64,000 nucleotides of DNA from contig ML240445.1 of the NCBI GenBank assembly GCA_004835665.1, positions 1,426,001 through 1,490,000 of the forward strand, read 5' to 3'. The DNA is from Phoma sp. XZ068 (lineage: Eukaryota; Ascomycota; Dothideomycetes; Pleosporales; Didymellaceae). Made by a program: the position numbers and the translations under genes. Positions 33,789 through 45,665 of this stretch are shown here, in pieces. The notes under the pieces were generated by a model. That model saw nothing but the letters and a program-made list of their open reading frames with translations, was not told the DNA's origin and did not search any database. How positions within the stretch are numbered: position 1 is the first letter of the stretch; each line of letters begins with the position of its first letter.

Positions 33789-35365
33789 TCACAGCTTGGT
33801 GTCTTGCCTGTTCGAGTCGCTCAGCCTCCGGTAGGGCGCGGGTAACGTTCCACTAGGACCCGGTCTGGAGCTCGGCCCTTGCGTCGTGCTGCGACCGGTG
33901 GCACCGGCACTTGTGCTCGCAGAGGGTCTGGATGTCGATGATGACGCAGAGGTGGTCCGCTGGTGGATGGTCGCACTCATCAGCCAATGCAGCTGCATAC
34001 GCATGTTGTTGATGGCGGCATTCGTGTGCAGCATCTCGTCCTTGTTGCGCTGGCTTTCGTTGATGATCATCATGTTGGTGCGGCCCTCGACTTCGGTCAG
34101 CGTGGTAGAAATGCGCGACACTTCCTCGCGTAGGTTTTCGTGCAGCGTGAGGAGATGGTGGACCTGCGAGTCAAACGGCGGCTCGTTTGAGCTGTTGTCG
34201 TTGCCATGAGGGCCCTGTGGGAATGAAGCTGGTGGTAGACGGAAGTCGCCTGCTGCATCGTTGGGATCCAGGTGGTCGGCGACTGGAAATGACGCATCGT
34301 TTGCATTCGCTGGGTACAGCATGTTGGTGATGTTGGCAAGGCCGTCCTCCAGAATGCCAACCTTCCTGGCCAACGGCTCCATGCGTGCTTCGTTCCTCTC
34401 CAGGCGGGCTTGTTGGTCCCGGAAGTGCGGCGCCATTGTTGCCATGGCGCATGCCAGCTCATGCTGTGTCACGTCTGCGCGCTCAGACCGGAACCTGCAA
34501 CCGACGATGGTACCCTGGCAGGAAATGACATGTTTCGGACACACGTTGTTGATGTGGGTTTTGAGGTCGAGTCGGAGCAAGACGGCGTCACAAAGGGCAC
34601 ACGAAGCGGTGCGGTTGAGACACAAATTTCGCTGGTGCTCCTGGATTCTATTAGCAAGGGCAGCAGGATCTCGGCCATGCGGTTTACCTCTAGATCTTTC
34701 TTCATCAGCGATGTGTGGCAGTCCTCGCAGCTCACCGTGTAGTGCAGACAGCCCTTGTGGAAGTCTTTCTGGGTGGTGTAGAGCCTGCAGTCAGCGGCAG
34801 GGCATTCAATGGGCGTGTATTCGCAGTAGAGCATGACGTGGTCGTGCACGTTGACGCGCTGGTCCACCCACCCGCAGCCCGTCTTGCTGTTCGGGCACTT
34901 GACGACCAGCTCGTCGAGCATCGTCTCGATGATCTTGGGCACGGGGCGAATGTCGGTCTCGACGTCGACGTGGCGGCGGCAGGTGGGACAGGTCTTGCGG
35001 GCGGGCTGCGGGGCCCAGGCATGCTCGAGGCAGTCGCGGCAGAAGTAGTGCTCGCAGGGCAGCTGGACGGGCTTGTCGAAGGCGGCGTGGCAGATCAGAC
35101 ACACGAGGTTGCTGTCGGGCGCGGTCGGGTACTCGAGGGCGGAGATTTCGGGGGGGGCTTTGAGGCATCTGCTCTTTCGACGCTTCGACGAGGGTGAGTG
35201 GGATGCGCGGAGTGCCAAAGGCGAGGGGCTGCTGGGAGGGCCACCGACCACACGCAATTCTGACGGCTCTGAGAGCGCGTCTGCTTCATTCGGCACGCCG
35301 CCGTTGGACGAGGCGCGCGAGTTGCGCCGGTCGTTAGGCGGCGGGATGGGCGACGGCGACGACAT
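33789..35365 (-). CDS. RING finger and TRAF-type zinc finger protein (probable E3 ubiquitin ligase)
   Basis: Exons 34688-35365 and 33789-34640 give 509 residues. The ATG at 35363-35365 follows a long non-ATG-open stretch. After a Ser/Pro-rich N-terminus a C3HC4 RING begins near residue 78: CLICHAAF, LPCEHYFCRDC and KTCPTCRR. It is followed by Cys/His-rich TRAF-type fingers (CPNSKTGCGWV, HVMLYCEYTPIECP, GCLHYTVSCEDC, CLNRTASCALCD, NNVCPKHVISC), then a predicted coiled coil (RDQQARLERNEARMEPLARK) and a Ser/Thr-rich tail. RING-TRAF proteins usually transfer ubiquitin to bound substrates; the substrate is unknown. It is divergent from the SNARE gene. Confidence 0.88.
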
Positions 35366-35907
35366 GGCGGGTGTGGAGAAGCAGTGCGGGGGCGGAGACG
35401 GCGGTGGTGGCCAGCGCGGACAGCCGAAAGAGCGACTGCGGGCGCCGACGGGGGCTGTTATAGGAGCGGGCGGGCCAGGAATGGAGGCATGCCTCCCACT
35501 CAGAAAGGGAGCAGCTGTGTTGCGCCTGAGTTGCACAAAGAAGAGACATGGACGCAGCAGGCCCGCGGCGCGGTCGTCGGCTGTGCGTGGGCCGGCCGTC
35601 AGCAGGGCGATCGTCGGCCACCGGACAGCCACCAGAGCGGTTGCCGGCCACCAGACCGCTCGTGCCAGCCAACAGCCAAACAGTCCAGCACGACAAGAGT
35701 TGCGCACCTATTGTACTGGTGTGGCATAGAGCGCAGATCGAGTCGGATCGAGTCGCCTGCCCTGCACACCACCAGCGCTGCAGGGTCATCTGTGCCTGCA
35801 ACCCCCACGCTCGCTGCATCCGGCACCCCCAGCGGCCAGCCTCACCCCCGAGCGCAGCCAAGGCATCGACATCACCACACTGCACCCACCATACAAGCCA
35901 CACCACC
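35366..35907. promoter_or_regulatory. Divergent promoter region of RING gene and SNARE gene
   Basis: 542 bases between two start codons with no gene. Overlapping open frames here are shadows of GC-rich sequence. A CCACCATG context marks the SNARE start. Confidence 0.35.
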
Positions 35908-36734
35908 ATGGCGACCAACCCGCCACAGCTGTTCCTGCTCGCCGACCACATCAAGCTCTCGCTGCTCGAGCGCCAGCGCGCCGTCTCCCTCAACCTCCCC
36001 TCGCACAGCCAGGACAGCCAGATATCGCGCTCAATCGAGCAATTGCGCACAGGCATCGAGTCGCTGGAGTCGCAGGTCGAGGACACAACAGATGAGTATG
36101 CATTGCCATCACTTTTACCATTTCCATACTAACAACCCCCAGATCCATAACATCGCAGCTCCCGCGCCTGCGCACCCAGCTCACCGAGCTCTCCTCCCAG
36201 TTCTCCTCGTCCACATCCACCGCCTCGCCCACCCTCACACAGCCCAATGACCCCTCGCTCTCCCCCGACTTCGCTGCCGCAAAGTCCAAACCGCGCCAGG
36301 CCTCCAAGACCGTCCGCTTCACCGACAACGACGACACAGCCAACGACCCCAGCCGCTCGGCCCTCTTCAACCAGCCATACCGTGACGACCCGTCCCACGA
36401 CCCAGAGGCCCCGCCCGACCAGTCCCACCTCGACAACCAGCAGATCCACGAGTACCACAGCAACGTCCTGCGCGAACAAGACGACCAGCTCGACACGCTG
36501 AGCGTCTCCATCGGGCGGCAGCGCGAGCTGAGCATGCAAATTGGCGACGAGCTAGACGGGCAAGTCATGTTGCTGGACGAAGTCGAGGAGGGCGTCGACC
36601 GGCACGACGCCCAGTTCCGGCGGGCGAGGGGGCGGCTGGACCGCTTCAGTCGCAAGGCGCGCGAGAACTGGAGTCTGACCATCATTGTGGTGTTGATTAT
36701 TATTCTGGTGTTGCTCATCATCATCACAAAGTAA
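35908..36734 (+). CDS. Qc-SNARE, Syn8/syntaxin-8-like
   Basis: Exons 35908-36095 and 36143-36734 give 259 residues. Near residues 172-235 lies a t-SNARE coiled coil: HSNVLREQDDQLDTLSVSIG, then QRELSMQIGDELDGQVMLL, DEVEEGVDRHDAQFRRARGR; the central 'zero layer' residue is Gln. A hydrophobic tail anchor (LTIIVVLIIILVLLIIITK) ends the protein. The N-terminal part reads LADHIKLSLLERQRAVSLNL and ISRSIEQLRTGIESLESQ, the expected helical regulatory region. It should act in endosome-to-vacuole membrane fusion. The TAA stop lies inside AAGTAAGT, a perfect donor sequence, so an alternative splice would remove the stop. Confidence 0.85.
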
Positions 36735-37196
36735 GTTCGTATAATAGTGGAAGATGGAACAGATGGGTGTGAATATCGGGATAGATTTGGAATTGTACAT
36801 GGCGTTAGGCGCGGAGCATATCCTCCGCTGGTGCAGAGTTACAGACATCTTTGCAATATCATTGCAATATCGTTGCCGCTAGGATACAACTACATGCATA
36901 CTACAGCCCCCAATCTCAGCCACACAGTCACGAGCCGCAAACGCGAAAGCTCGCCGTAAGAAGATCGAAGATCGAAGATCGAAGATGACAGCTCCCAGAA
37001 CGCCATTCTATGCAATGAGAAGGTAGACCGGCCGTCGCTAAAAGGAACCAACACTAGAGTGCTCGCCTCCACAGAGGCGGCACGAGCAGGAAGGGTATCT
37101 CTGTATGGATATGCAAATGAAACGCTCTCAACAGTAGAGGAAACGTGGGTGGGCTGATGGGAGGGATAGCAAGGTGGTGGGTGGTGGATGCCGGGA
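36735..37196. other. Intergenic with short AAGATCG tandem repeat
   Basis: No gene recognised. Four copies of AAGATCG (the last imperfect) lie at about 36961-36988. Confidence 0.5.
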
Positions 37197-39205
37197 TCAT
37201 GGCAAATCGAGTGCCTTTTTCGACTTGTCGTACACCACGTATGTGATGGATACGGCGGGTACGACTTTGAGTAAGTTGGGCGTCAGACCTCTGAATAGAC
37301 CGCGGACGCCTTCGCCTTGCAGCGTTTGCCGGGTTACGTCCACGATGCCGGTGTATGTCTTGGGGTGCATGACGGTGCCTTGGCTTTGCAGGCGAGTCCG
37401 CAGGACGTTGAGCGGGTATACGGCACTGGCGCCAAAAGCTCCGGAGAAGCCGCCAATGGCCGCCGTCATGAATCCTCCTGGCTCGGCGTCGGATTCGTGG
37501 CATCCCAGCCGCTTTGCGTTGCGCCGCGCAACGTACCGTTTGAGGTACTCAAAGGTACCGAGGTCGAGCGCTGCGTAGGGGAAGATGCCAAAAAGGCCCA
37601 TGGGTAGTCCACGGTAGCAGGCAACGACGCCCCCGCTCTGCCACATCTTCTTGGCCGTGACCCAGATAAGGCGATTGCCATGTAGACCGCCAGCGACTGT
37701 CTCGCATTGCATCCGGCTGTATCGATGAGCATGTGTGTAGTTGACGATGGTTGGAGACTTACAATTTAAGCGTGTCGATGGGATAGACGGCGAACTGCGA
37801 GACCATACCCGCGACGCCACCGGCAACGAACTTGGACCATGAGTGGATGCGTGCTGGGTCGTTGTGGCCTTCAAGTTTGGAAAAGGCGCGCTTGGTAGCC
37901 TGCAAACGTTAGAATGGACTGACGGTCGTTTTGAAGTACTCACCTCGTATGCACCAAACTTGATGGCTGACTCTGGCATGACCTTGATGACGTTCAAGCC
38001 GTTTCCTACTCTGTCAGCGACGTAGCAAGATAAATGACAGCCCACTCACCAGCATACAGACTACGCATGCCGCCAGCCTGCCACAGCTCCTTCATGGCCA
38101 CAACCAGCGGCTTCCACGCGCGAGCGGCGCTCTTCAACACGTTGCCGGACTTGGCTGCAGCCACGACTTCCTTTTTTGCGCCCGTTTGCGCTATAAGATA
38201 GACTTTTAATCGGTCGAGGGGAGCGGTCGATGTGCGAGATACAATGCCTGCAATGCCTCCCGCCACGAAGTAGCCTGGATTGGGAACACAAGCAATCAGC
38301 ATGGTTCCGAAGCTCATGATTAGCCCCCCGTGCGACTCGATAAGGGGAGAGTCAATCTCCCCGTCGTCGAAGCGTGGCGGGAGTTGTTGCGAAATGGCGG
38401 AATTTGGAGAGGAGGCCATGTCTAATGGTACGACGTGATCCGATGTAAAGCCATAGGGCGGCGTTTTTGCGACTAGAAACAGGGAACCAAGAAAGAAGTG
38501 AAGAAATGAAGTACCTAATCCGTGTATGGTGTCGTCGCTCACGAGGACGTCGCCCTCGGCGTTGACTTTTAGTGTTGCATTGAAATAAGTCATGACCGCT
38601 TGGAGGTTCGGCGCATTGACTGGTATGAATAGGAGGAAGTCGCTGTTCCATGTCAGCGAGGACGAGTGGGGGGAGGGGGCTGCATACCGCCACTCCTCAA
38701 AGCTAATATGCCCGTCTCCATTGGTGTCCACCTCGGCGAAGAAGGTGTCAAGCTTGCTGTTCGGGACCGCAAGGCCAGCGCGTCGTAGTGCACTGCGAAG
38801 CTCGTCTTTCGAGAGCTTGCCGTCGCCGTTGTTATCGATGCCGCGGAAGAGCGCCAGCAGCTCCTTTTCTGTTTCTTCGACAAACGTCCGAAATTCTGTA
38901 CAACGCCTGTCAGCGACGTCCACCTATACTTTCAAATCCAGCGCACCCTTGTACGTTATTCGGCCGTCCGCGTCCGCGTCGACGGCTTTCATGACCTCGT
39001 TCAGGAGCCCGTCTGCGTTTTTGAGAGCTGCAAGCCCGTTAGCAAAGCCCCTATCTTTGTGGACAGACGTCTTACGGTGGTCCAGCTTCCGCAGGCCTTT
39101 CTTCAGACCTGCGAGGTCCAGCTGGCCCTGCTTGCGCATGTCGAGTGTCGCCCATAGCTCATCCGCCTTGGCGTCGGCGACGCTTGCGGGCTTTGTGTCG
39201 TCCAT
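37197..39205 (-). CDS. Calcium-binding mitochondrial carrier (SCaMC/Sal1-like)
   Basis: Eight exons: 39076-39205, 38947-39027, 38688-38895, 38515-38642, 38050-38472, 37944-38005, 37763-37899 and 37197-37716; all phases match (562 residues). The N-terminal domain has EF-hand loops: a degenerate first (MRKQGQLDLAGL), then DADADGRITYKE, DNNGDGKLSKDE and DTNGDGHISFEE. The C-terminal half has three carrier repeats with APLDRLKVYLI, YPIDTLKFRMQ and YPLNVLRTRLQ. This architecture is that of the ATP-Mg/phosphate carriers, whose transport is switched on by calcium in the intermembrane space. It is divergent from cyclin C (536 bases). In exon 5, a region around SPNSAISQQLPPRFDDGE is unlike the usual linker and probably lineage-specific. 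Confidence 0.92.
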
Positions 39206-39741
39206 GGTCGTGCTATCGTCGGTCTATCATGGCTTCGGCGCGACGCACGAGGAGCTCTCGACCGTAAGAGAGGGAATGCTGGAGAAGGGCAGCAGGTGAG
39301 GGACAGTTCATAGGATTTCGTGGGGTTAGTATGAAGTCAGAGGACTGACGAGAAAAGACTAGCCGGTGAGGACATGCAGCTCGCCGATTGCACGGCCGCT
39401 TATTGGTCGCACCCGGCTGCTGGTGCCGCCTCGATCGTGTATCCATCACGACGGGTTAGGCACACATCGCACCTAGTCTCATACTGCTGCAGACAGTACC
39501 AGCGTGAGAATAGCACTGCCCTGAGCTGCCTGCACAGTCCTGCTCATTACCAAGCACAGCAAACAGACACCGCTATGCGCTGAGCATGCGCGTCTGGCGC
39601 AAGTATTGAACGTGTCTCATCCATGGCTATGAAATATAAAGCATCTCTAAGTTGCTGAACAACTTGACAACATTTCCCTAAGTCATTCAGTATACCAGCA
39701 ACACAAACCATCTCTCACGCTGCATCCAACCCCTGTACAGC
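39206..39741. promoter_or_regulatory. Divergent promoter region of carrier and cyclin C
   Basis: No gene recognised. A TATA-like ATGAAATATAAAGC lies at about 39628-39641, roughly 105 bases before the cyclin C ATG. Confidence 0.35.
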
Positions 39742-40716
39742 ATGGCGTCAAACTACTGGGAGTCAACCCAGCGGCGGTTCTGGACGTTTTCCAAGCAGCA
39801 GTTGGCTCTGGAAAGGAAGAAGATGGAAGAGGCGGAACGCAACCTGGTCAGCTTGTACCCTCTGCCAGACAGACGGCATATGAGCATCTACTTCTATCAC
39901 CGTGAGTTGATCTCTATTTGGTAAGTGTTGAGACTAACGAGGCAGAACTGTCCAAGATGGCCCGCCCCCTAGGCATTCGACAGCAAGCACTGGCATCAGC
40001 ACAGGTCTACGTAAGACGCTTCTACGCCAGAGTTGAGATCCGGAGAACGAATCCAGCTCTTGTGCTGGCGACCGCCCTGTATCTAGCCTGCAAGATGGAA
40101 GAGTGTCCACAGCACATTAGGATGGTGCTGGCGGAGGCTCGACACTGCTGGGGTATGTTATCCATCACAATTCTCGACAACACTGACTTGTGTAGACACA
40201 TCTTTCAATGATATCTCCAAGATTGGCGAATGCGAGTTCAGCCTGATCTCAGAGATGAACTCGCAGCTGATCCTGCATCACCCCTACCGCAGCCTCAACG
40301 AGCTGCAGACGCAGTTCCAGCTCACCCAAGAAGAGAACGCACTCGCATGGTCCATCATAAATGACCACTATCTCACTGACTTGCCTCTGCTCCATGCACC
40401 ACACGTCATCGCCATCACAGCCATGTTCCTCGCCGTCGTGCTGAAGCCAACTCAAGGCGGGCTGCAAATGAGCGCCGCAGGAACGGCAAACGCACTCCAA
40501 GCCTTAGGCAACGCACGAGGCGCAGGCGGTGCCGGCGCGCAGAGTCGAGTGCAGAAGTTAGTCGACTGGCTGGCGGAGAGCAATGTCGACATTGAGGCTG
40601 TCGTGGAGACGACACAGGAGCTGATCAGTCTGTACGAGGTGTGGGAGAGCTACACAGACAAGACATGCAAAGACCAGATTGCGAAGTTCGTCAAGGCGAG
40701 AGGGCTAGACAAGTGA
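39742..40716 (+). CDS. SSN8: Cyclin C (Mediator CDK8-module cyclin, Ssn8/Srb11 type)
   Basis: Exons 39742-39901, 39946-40152 and 40196-40716 give 295 residues. The N-terminus MASNYWESTQRRFW and the cyclin box (IRQQALASAQVYVRRFY, NPALVLATALYLACKMEECP, HHPYRSL, WSIINDHYLTDLPLL) are diagnostic of cyclin C. It pairs with Cdk8 (Ssn3) in the Mediator kinase module that tunes RNA polymerase II transcription; the protein also has stress roles in fungi. The Gly/Ala-rich loop at about 245-260 (ALGNARGAGGAGAQ) is a lineage-specific insert in the second cyclin fold. The C-terminus ends YTDKTCKDQIAKFVKARG. Confidence 0.93.
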
Positions 40717-42580
40717 GAGGCGTTGAGGGAAGCGCGGAATTGAAATGCACGACACTTCGGACAAGGGACATGTTTTGGGCGTTTGAAAACGCAGCAGACG
40801 ATATTACGGATTATGAACAGACCACAATGCCAGACGTCACAAATCACCGGATGCGTAATCGGGCATCAAACGGATATTATGAAGTCCTGCACTTGCATCA
40901 GAGTGATTACGGTGGTAGTCAGCAACGCAGCCTCAAGGACGGTTTGAAGACTGGTGGTAACAAGCTCACGTGGTTCAAATGCAAACATGTCATTGTGCCA
41001 AACATGTCGCCCATGTCCAGGGTGGGGAGACACTGAGATGAGAGTGTTTCGAGGATTGGGGAGATCAATGCGTTCCAGTTTCGCATGTACCAGGAGTGTT
41101 TGCTCCAATTGGGGGATGGCCACTTCCGATGACCAAGTGAGCTTTGGTAGCACAGCAAACACGACAACAAACACTCGAATGTTTATTGTCAAGATGCGCC
41201 TTTGGAGAAGGTTTGCAAATTGGCCTTTGCGAGCGGGAGATTGCCGTCGACGGTGCTTGCGCTCGGCGTGAACGAGCCCATGCGGGGAGCCCGGCCGCAG
41301 CTATTTCGGTGCTTCGAGTGAGGGCTGCGATTGGTTACCGAGGGCACCCTGAGGGTTTCGCACGTCACACAGAAGCTGGTCGAGCCAGCCGTGGATCGCT
41401 GGGGGGTGCAAGATGCCAGACATGGGCAGCGTCTGGATGAGCGTCTCGAGAACGCTGGTGAAGACGTGTGGCTGAACCATGACAGTCGTGCTTCTGCATC
41501 TCCATGAGAGACTTTTCACTGCCATGTCGACGTGAGTGATGGGGTGGCTGCATTCCAGAACAGTGGCAGGCGGCTGCAGAAGGGAATGATTTGCACCCGT
41601 CGCAGGGACAAGACGGTAGGGACAATCCGGTAGCAGGGACTGGTCGGCTGTGCCAGCGAGTCCTAGAAACCCCTCAACCACGCTGAGCGCCGCTTCTACC
41701 TAGCGCTCCTGAGGCCTCGAGCTCGCTCCTCGAAGACAGCTCGGCCTCGACGCTGCACCCGCCCCTGCAGACAAGGAACCGACAGCGCATTGATGCGGGT
41801 CACAAGGCTGCTGTCCAGCGGAAGTGTCGCAGAATGCATTCCCCTGGATGCCGAGCGAACGCTGGACGGCCGCCGGGCGGAGCGGTCAGGGCCTGGTGTG
41901 GTCATTTGCTGGTCTTTGGCGAGGCTGTGAGCTGGCTGGTAACTCGTAGCGTGCAGCACGCATAAGCGCGGTTTCGTCGTCGACTTGATCGACTACTGCA
42001 ATTCACCCACACTGCTCGACCGAGGGTACAGACGCTCACACACGGCGGCTACCCTCGCTGCCGACTCGGCCGGCGGTGCGTGCAACAGCACCCTGCGCGC
42101 GCAACAGGCGCAGCAGAGGCTCTCGCAAGTTGGCGCGGGCCTGGTCGAGCAGACATGCCGGCCCAAACGCCAGCGAGCGAAACGGGAAAGGCGCGTTCGA
42201 GGTGGCGAAGTGCGTGCCCAATCAGCGCGCCGCTCGCAAACAAGGGCCCACTCCTTCGCTAGCCACACGGCCTTCGCCCGCTGACTTGTGCGTGCCTTTC
42301 AAATCGACCCAACCCTTCCCTCCCTCCTCGCTCTCGCCTGCACCCAAGCGCTCCCACATAATCAACACATTACTCGGCTCCGCCTCGCAACGCTTTACAC
42401 TGTTATACCTCGCCTCTCGCACCCTCGCCGCTGTCGCTGACACCCTCACGCGACACGTTACACACCGCCCGACAACCCGCCCCCTTTGCCGCTTTGCTTT
42501 GTTGTGATCCTCACTCCACCGCCCTCCGCGACCCCCACCAACGACTTCCATCCCGTCTGCCATCAGCACACCCCGCAGCC
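40717..42580. other. Long intergenic region with pyrimidine-rich leader
   Basis: About 1.9 kb with no supported gene. A minus-strand frame at 40866-41192 has a hydrophobic start but begins with TTG. The last 300 bases (about 42290-42580) are rich in C and T on the plus strand, as in long fungal 5' leaders, and probably belong to the next gene. Confidence 0.4.
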
Positions 42581-43247
42581 ATGTCGCAGTTCTTCAACTA
42601 CGGTGCGCAGCACCACACCCAACACCTCAACGCCCACCCGCACAGCAACAACCACCACGGCGGCCGATCGCGGCGCGCACCCCGGATCTCGGCCCAGCAC
42701 CAGCAGAAGCAGTTCCGCCAGGTCCGCACCCCGAAGGAGTTCCACGTCGAGCCCCCAACGTCCATTGCATTCAAGCGCGATTTCGAGGCCGCCCGCTCCT
42801 TTGACATCGAGGACGACGAGATGTTCTGCCCCTTCCACCTGCTCACTGAGGATGATGTAAGTCATTCGGCCCGCGATATTTGCCACCCGGTTATGTCACA
42901 GCATCTGCCACCACAGGCACTGACACGATGCACAGCTCCAGTCCATCCACTCGTCTGGATCTGACCGCTCGTCGCTGTCGAGCGGCTCGCCTGAGCAGTC
43001 GCCGCTGCAGCACCAATTGCAGCCCACCCCCTCCTTTGTTCTGTCGACCGCACCTAACCCATACACGCCCTCCAACTTCCAGCAGAACAGTGCTTCGCAG
43101 ACAAAGCTTCACCAGCCACTAGCGCAGCGCACCCGCAATGCCATCCCCATCGTCGACCCCTCGACACGAGCCGTTGCCAGCCCGCCTCCGTCGGTTTCCC
43201 CCAACCGACAGATGCAGCAGCAGTTCATGTCGCAGCGACGCTGGTAG
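42581..43247 (+). CDS. Low-complexity hypothetical protein
   Basis: Exons 42581-42856 and 42936-43247 give 195 residues. The ATG is preceded by a C-rich leader and the intron has a GTAAGT donor. The N-terminus is His/Gln/Asn-rich (YGAQHHTQHLNAHPH), followed by a basic stretch (RSRRAPRISAQHQQKQF), then a conserved-looking FKRDFEAARSFDIEDDEMFC and FHLLTEDD, and a Ser/Pro/Gln-rich tail ending QQFMSQRRW. It looks largely disordered. I recognise no family. A long, gene-free downstream region suggests a long 3' UTR. Confidence 0.7.
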
Positions 43248-44783
43248 GCTTCGCAGGCACGAGGCTCAGCGACTGTCTTGTCTGCATGGCGGCGTCTTCC
43301 GTTGCTTGCTAGTGGCTGCCCTTCCAGGATCTAATTCTTCTTCTTGATATCCTCCGGAGGATCCACGTCTATACTACGACTCTCCCCTGTACAAATCTAC
43401 GATATCTTCTTCGACATCTTGGGTATACCACTCGCACCTGCGACGGCGTTGCACTTGCGAACTCCTCATTCTTCTCGAATAGACGCTAGAGCCTCTTTGT
43501 CTCAGCGATAACGCATTACGGCGGTTTGCACAACTCGGTGTTTTTGGTCGCATTGGGAGTTATCATCAGCGTTCTAAAGACTTAAAAACCTTTTAGCTAC
43601 AGATATCGGTGTTCTGTAGCGTTGCTGTCTTATTGTTGTTGCCCGGCTTGTCTTCCCAGACAGCCATTACCAAGGGTAGATTTCTTTTGTCCGGTCGGTT
43701 CTCGGTTTCAGCGGTCGGTCTATACCAATTGGCGCGAATTTCGAAGCGGCGGTGTCAAAGCGTGTTGGGGTCATCGGTTCTGGGTGCATATCATCTGGGT
43801 GTCTTATCAATCATTGTACGACGCTGGGATGATTCTACGCAGTCACATGGCGCGGCGGGTCTGTTTTCTTTTCCTTATTTCCTTACTTCGTTGTATGAGC
43901 CTACACAACAGGGTGGGCTGATCTCGTTGGATCTTGGTATCATCTTCTGGATTTCCTTCGGGATGCTGTTTCTCATATTTGACACGCCTCTATCGAGGGC
44001 AGTGAATTTTTAAGGACGCAATCGCAACTTACTCTTGACTATCACCACCATGGGCTACTATTACCACCAATTCTGTGAACAGTGAAAACGCACAGCACTA
44101 TTCCTGATTATTCGTCGTTGTAATGACATGCAGTTGCTAAACGCAGCGGGGTACCGAAGCTCTAGCTCAAGGTTCAGCGTGCAGCTGACAGCATTGGCTT
44201 CAGGAAGGTCTGGCGACGCCCAGATCTGTACAGGTCATGGATCGTATGAGGTGCGGGGCACGGGATCATGCATAGAAGCTTCAGATCAACAATCCTCGAC
44301 GCCAGATTGAAGACTCAGGAGAGGACATCTCGGTGAAATCCCGCGCGGGAGCCGTTGATTGCACGCAGGAACAATAGTGCCCACTCACAATTGCGGCGCC
44401 ACAGATCTTTTACGGCCTTAGTACCTGACTTGCCGTTGAAACCAGTCAAGTTCACCTGCATATCCAAGCTTTGTACGACCGGGGCAGTGCTTTGAAATGG
44501 GTGTTGCGCATTGGACGTTCGCGGCCAGACACTATTCGTAATGGTAATAGCTCCATGTCTGACCATGACGTCACAACATCTTCCCTAGCTCATTGCCGAG
44601 GAAGGTGTCTTCAGCTTGGAGAGCTTGTGTTGTCCTTTCCTCTACGAATCATCATCACTTTAGCCAAGACAATCTACAAATACAGCTTCAATTCCATTGA
44701 CACAGTCAATTGAACGTCTCTCAACGCAGCACAACGTCCCACCGCAGCTCGAAGCTCCCCCGAACTCCCACCACACAACCAAC
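43248..44783. other. Probable long 3' UTR and intergenic
   Basis: Open frames near 43609-44013 overlap each other in two frames and lack any signature. The region just before 44784 (CACAACCAACATG) is the ATPase-inhibitor leader. Confidence 0.4.
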
Positions 44784-45203
44784 ATGTACTCCCTTCGCTC
44801 CCTCGCCCGCCGTGCGCCTGTCTCCGTCAACACCGTCCAGCGCGCCGCCTTCTCGCAGTCAATAGCTCGCTGCTCGGGCAAGGAGAGCAAGCTCCGTACG
44901 TGAATTCACATCGAACGACCATGTCTGCAGCCAAACTAACCGCATTACCAGACACCGAAGGCCGAGCAGATGAGACCGAGAAGCTCAAACAACAGCAGCT
45001 GAAGAACCAGAAGGAGGGTAAGGGCAAGTGGGAGGAGGGTCTTGCCAGCGACAGCGAGAGCATTGTCCGTATCTACCCACCCGAGCGGAATGTCTCATAC
45101 TAACACCATATAGGTCAAGGCCGACAGGAGCGAAACCAACACCTCAGCCAAGGACAACATCAAAAAGCTCCAGGAGGAGACGGCCAAGGTCTCTAAGAAG
45201 TAG
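44784..45203 (+). CDS. INH1: Mitochondrial F1F0-ATPase inhibitor (IATP/Inh1)
   Basis: Exons 44784-44895, 44952-45064 and 45114-45203 give 104 residues. The N-terminus (SLRSLARRAPVSVNTVQRAA) is a mitochondrial presequence. The mature part carries the IATP signature GKWEEGLASDSESIVKADR, split by the second intron between ESI and VKADR. A basic helical tail (NIKKLQEETAKVSKK) follows. The protein blocks ATP hydrolysis by F1 when the matrix turns acidic. The second donor is GTCCGT, which is unusual; it is the only GT that keeps both frame and signature. Confidence 0.9.
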
Positions 45204-45470
45204 AGAGCCCGCTCGCATAGTACCACGCCGCCACGGTTGAACAACGGGAGATACCCTGACGGGGGAATTATTACCACATGTATGCATAGACTAGTACGCA
45301 ACTGGCTCAGACGGAGCTGAGATGAGCATGATATTATATATCCCACATTACAAAATTCAACCCATCTATTGAACCTCTTTTAAATTTCTTCATACCTCGT
45401 TAATACGCTTTCCTTCATGATTTCACGTCTACAGTCCGAAGATTTCTTCAATGGAGATGTCTACTCCTGC
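45204..45470. other. Intergenic, no gene recognised
   Basis: 3' region of the ATPase inhibitor; nothing else seen. Confidence 0.4.
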
Positions 45471-45626
45471 TCGCTAGGCTCCTGCATGTGGCTTGCATGA
45501 GCAGGCAGCAGGGCGTGACAAGGTTGAGCTACAAAGTCGACGTCCTCGCTAGGCTCTTGCATGTGGCTTGCATGAGCAGGCAGCAGGGCGTGACAAGGTT
45601 GAGCTACAAAGTCGACGTCCTCGCTA
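45471..45626. repeat. 75-base tandem duplication
   Basis: Two copies of a 75-base unit, 45471-45545 and 45546-45620, differ at one position (CCTGC versus CTTGC), followed by six bases of a third. The near identity implies recent duplication. It ends 40 bases before the ATG of the NDT80-like gene, so it lies in its leader or promoter. Each unit contains GCATG twice in a partly symmetric arrangement. Confidence 0.9.
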
Positions 45627-45665
45627 CTTCACTATCCTGCTGCCGAAGAATTAGCCGCCACGATC

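Noticed and set aside
40866..41192. 108-codon minus-strand frame with signal-like start
   Set aside because: Begins with TTG; no ATG and no supporting features.
43609..44013. 134-codon frame downstream of the low-complexity gene
   Set aside because: Overlaps another open frame, starts without ATG support and lacks a family; more likely 3' UTR.
45471..45626. CRISPR-like array
   Set aside because: Only two head-to-tail units with no spacers; the organism is a fungus.
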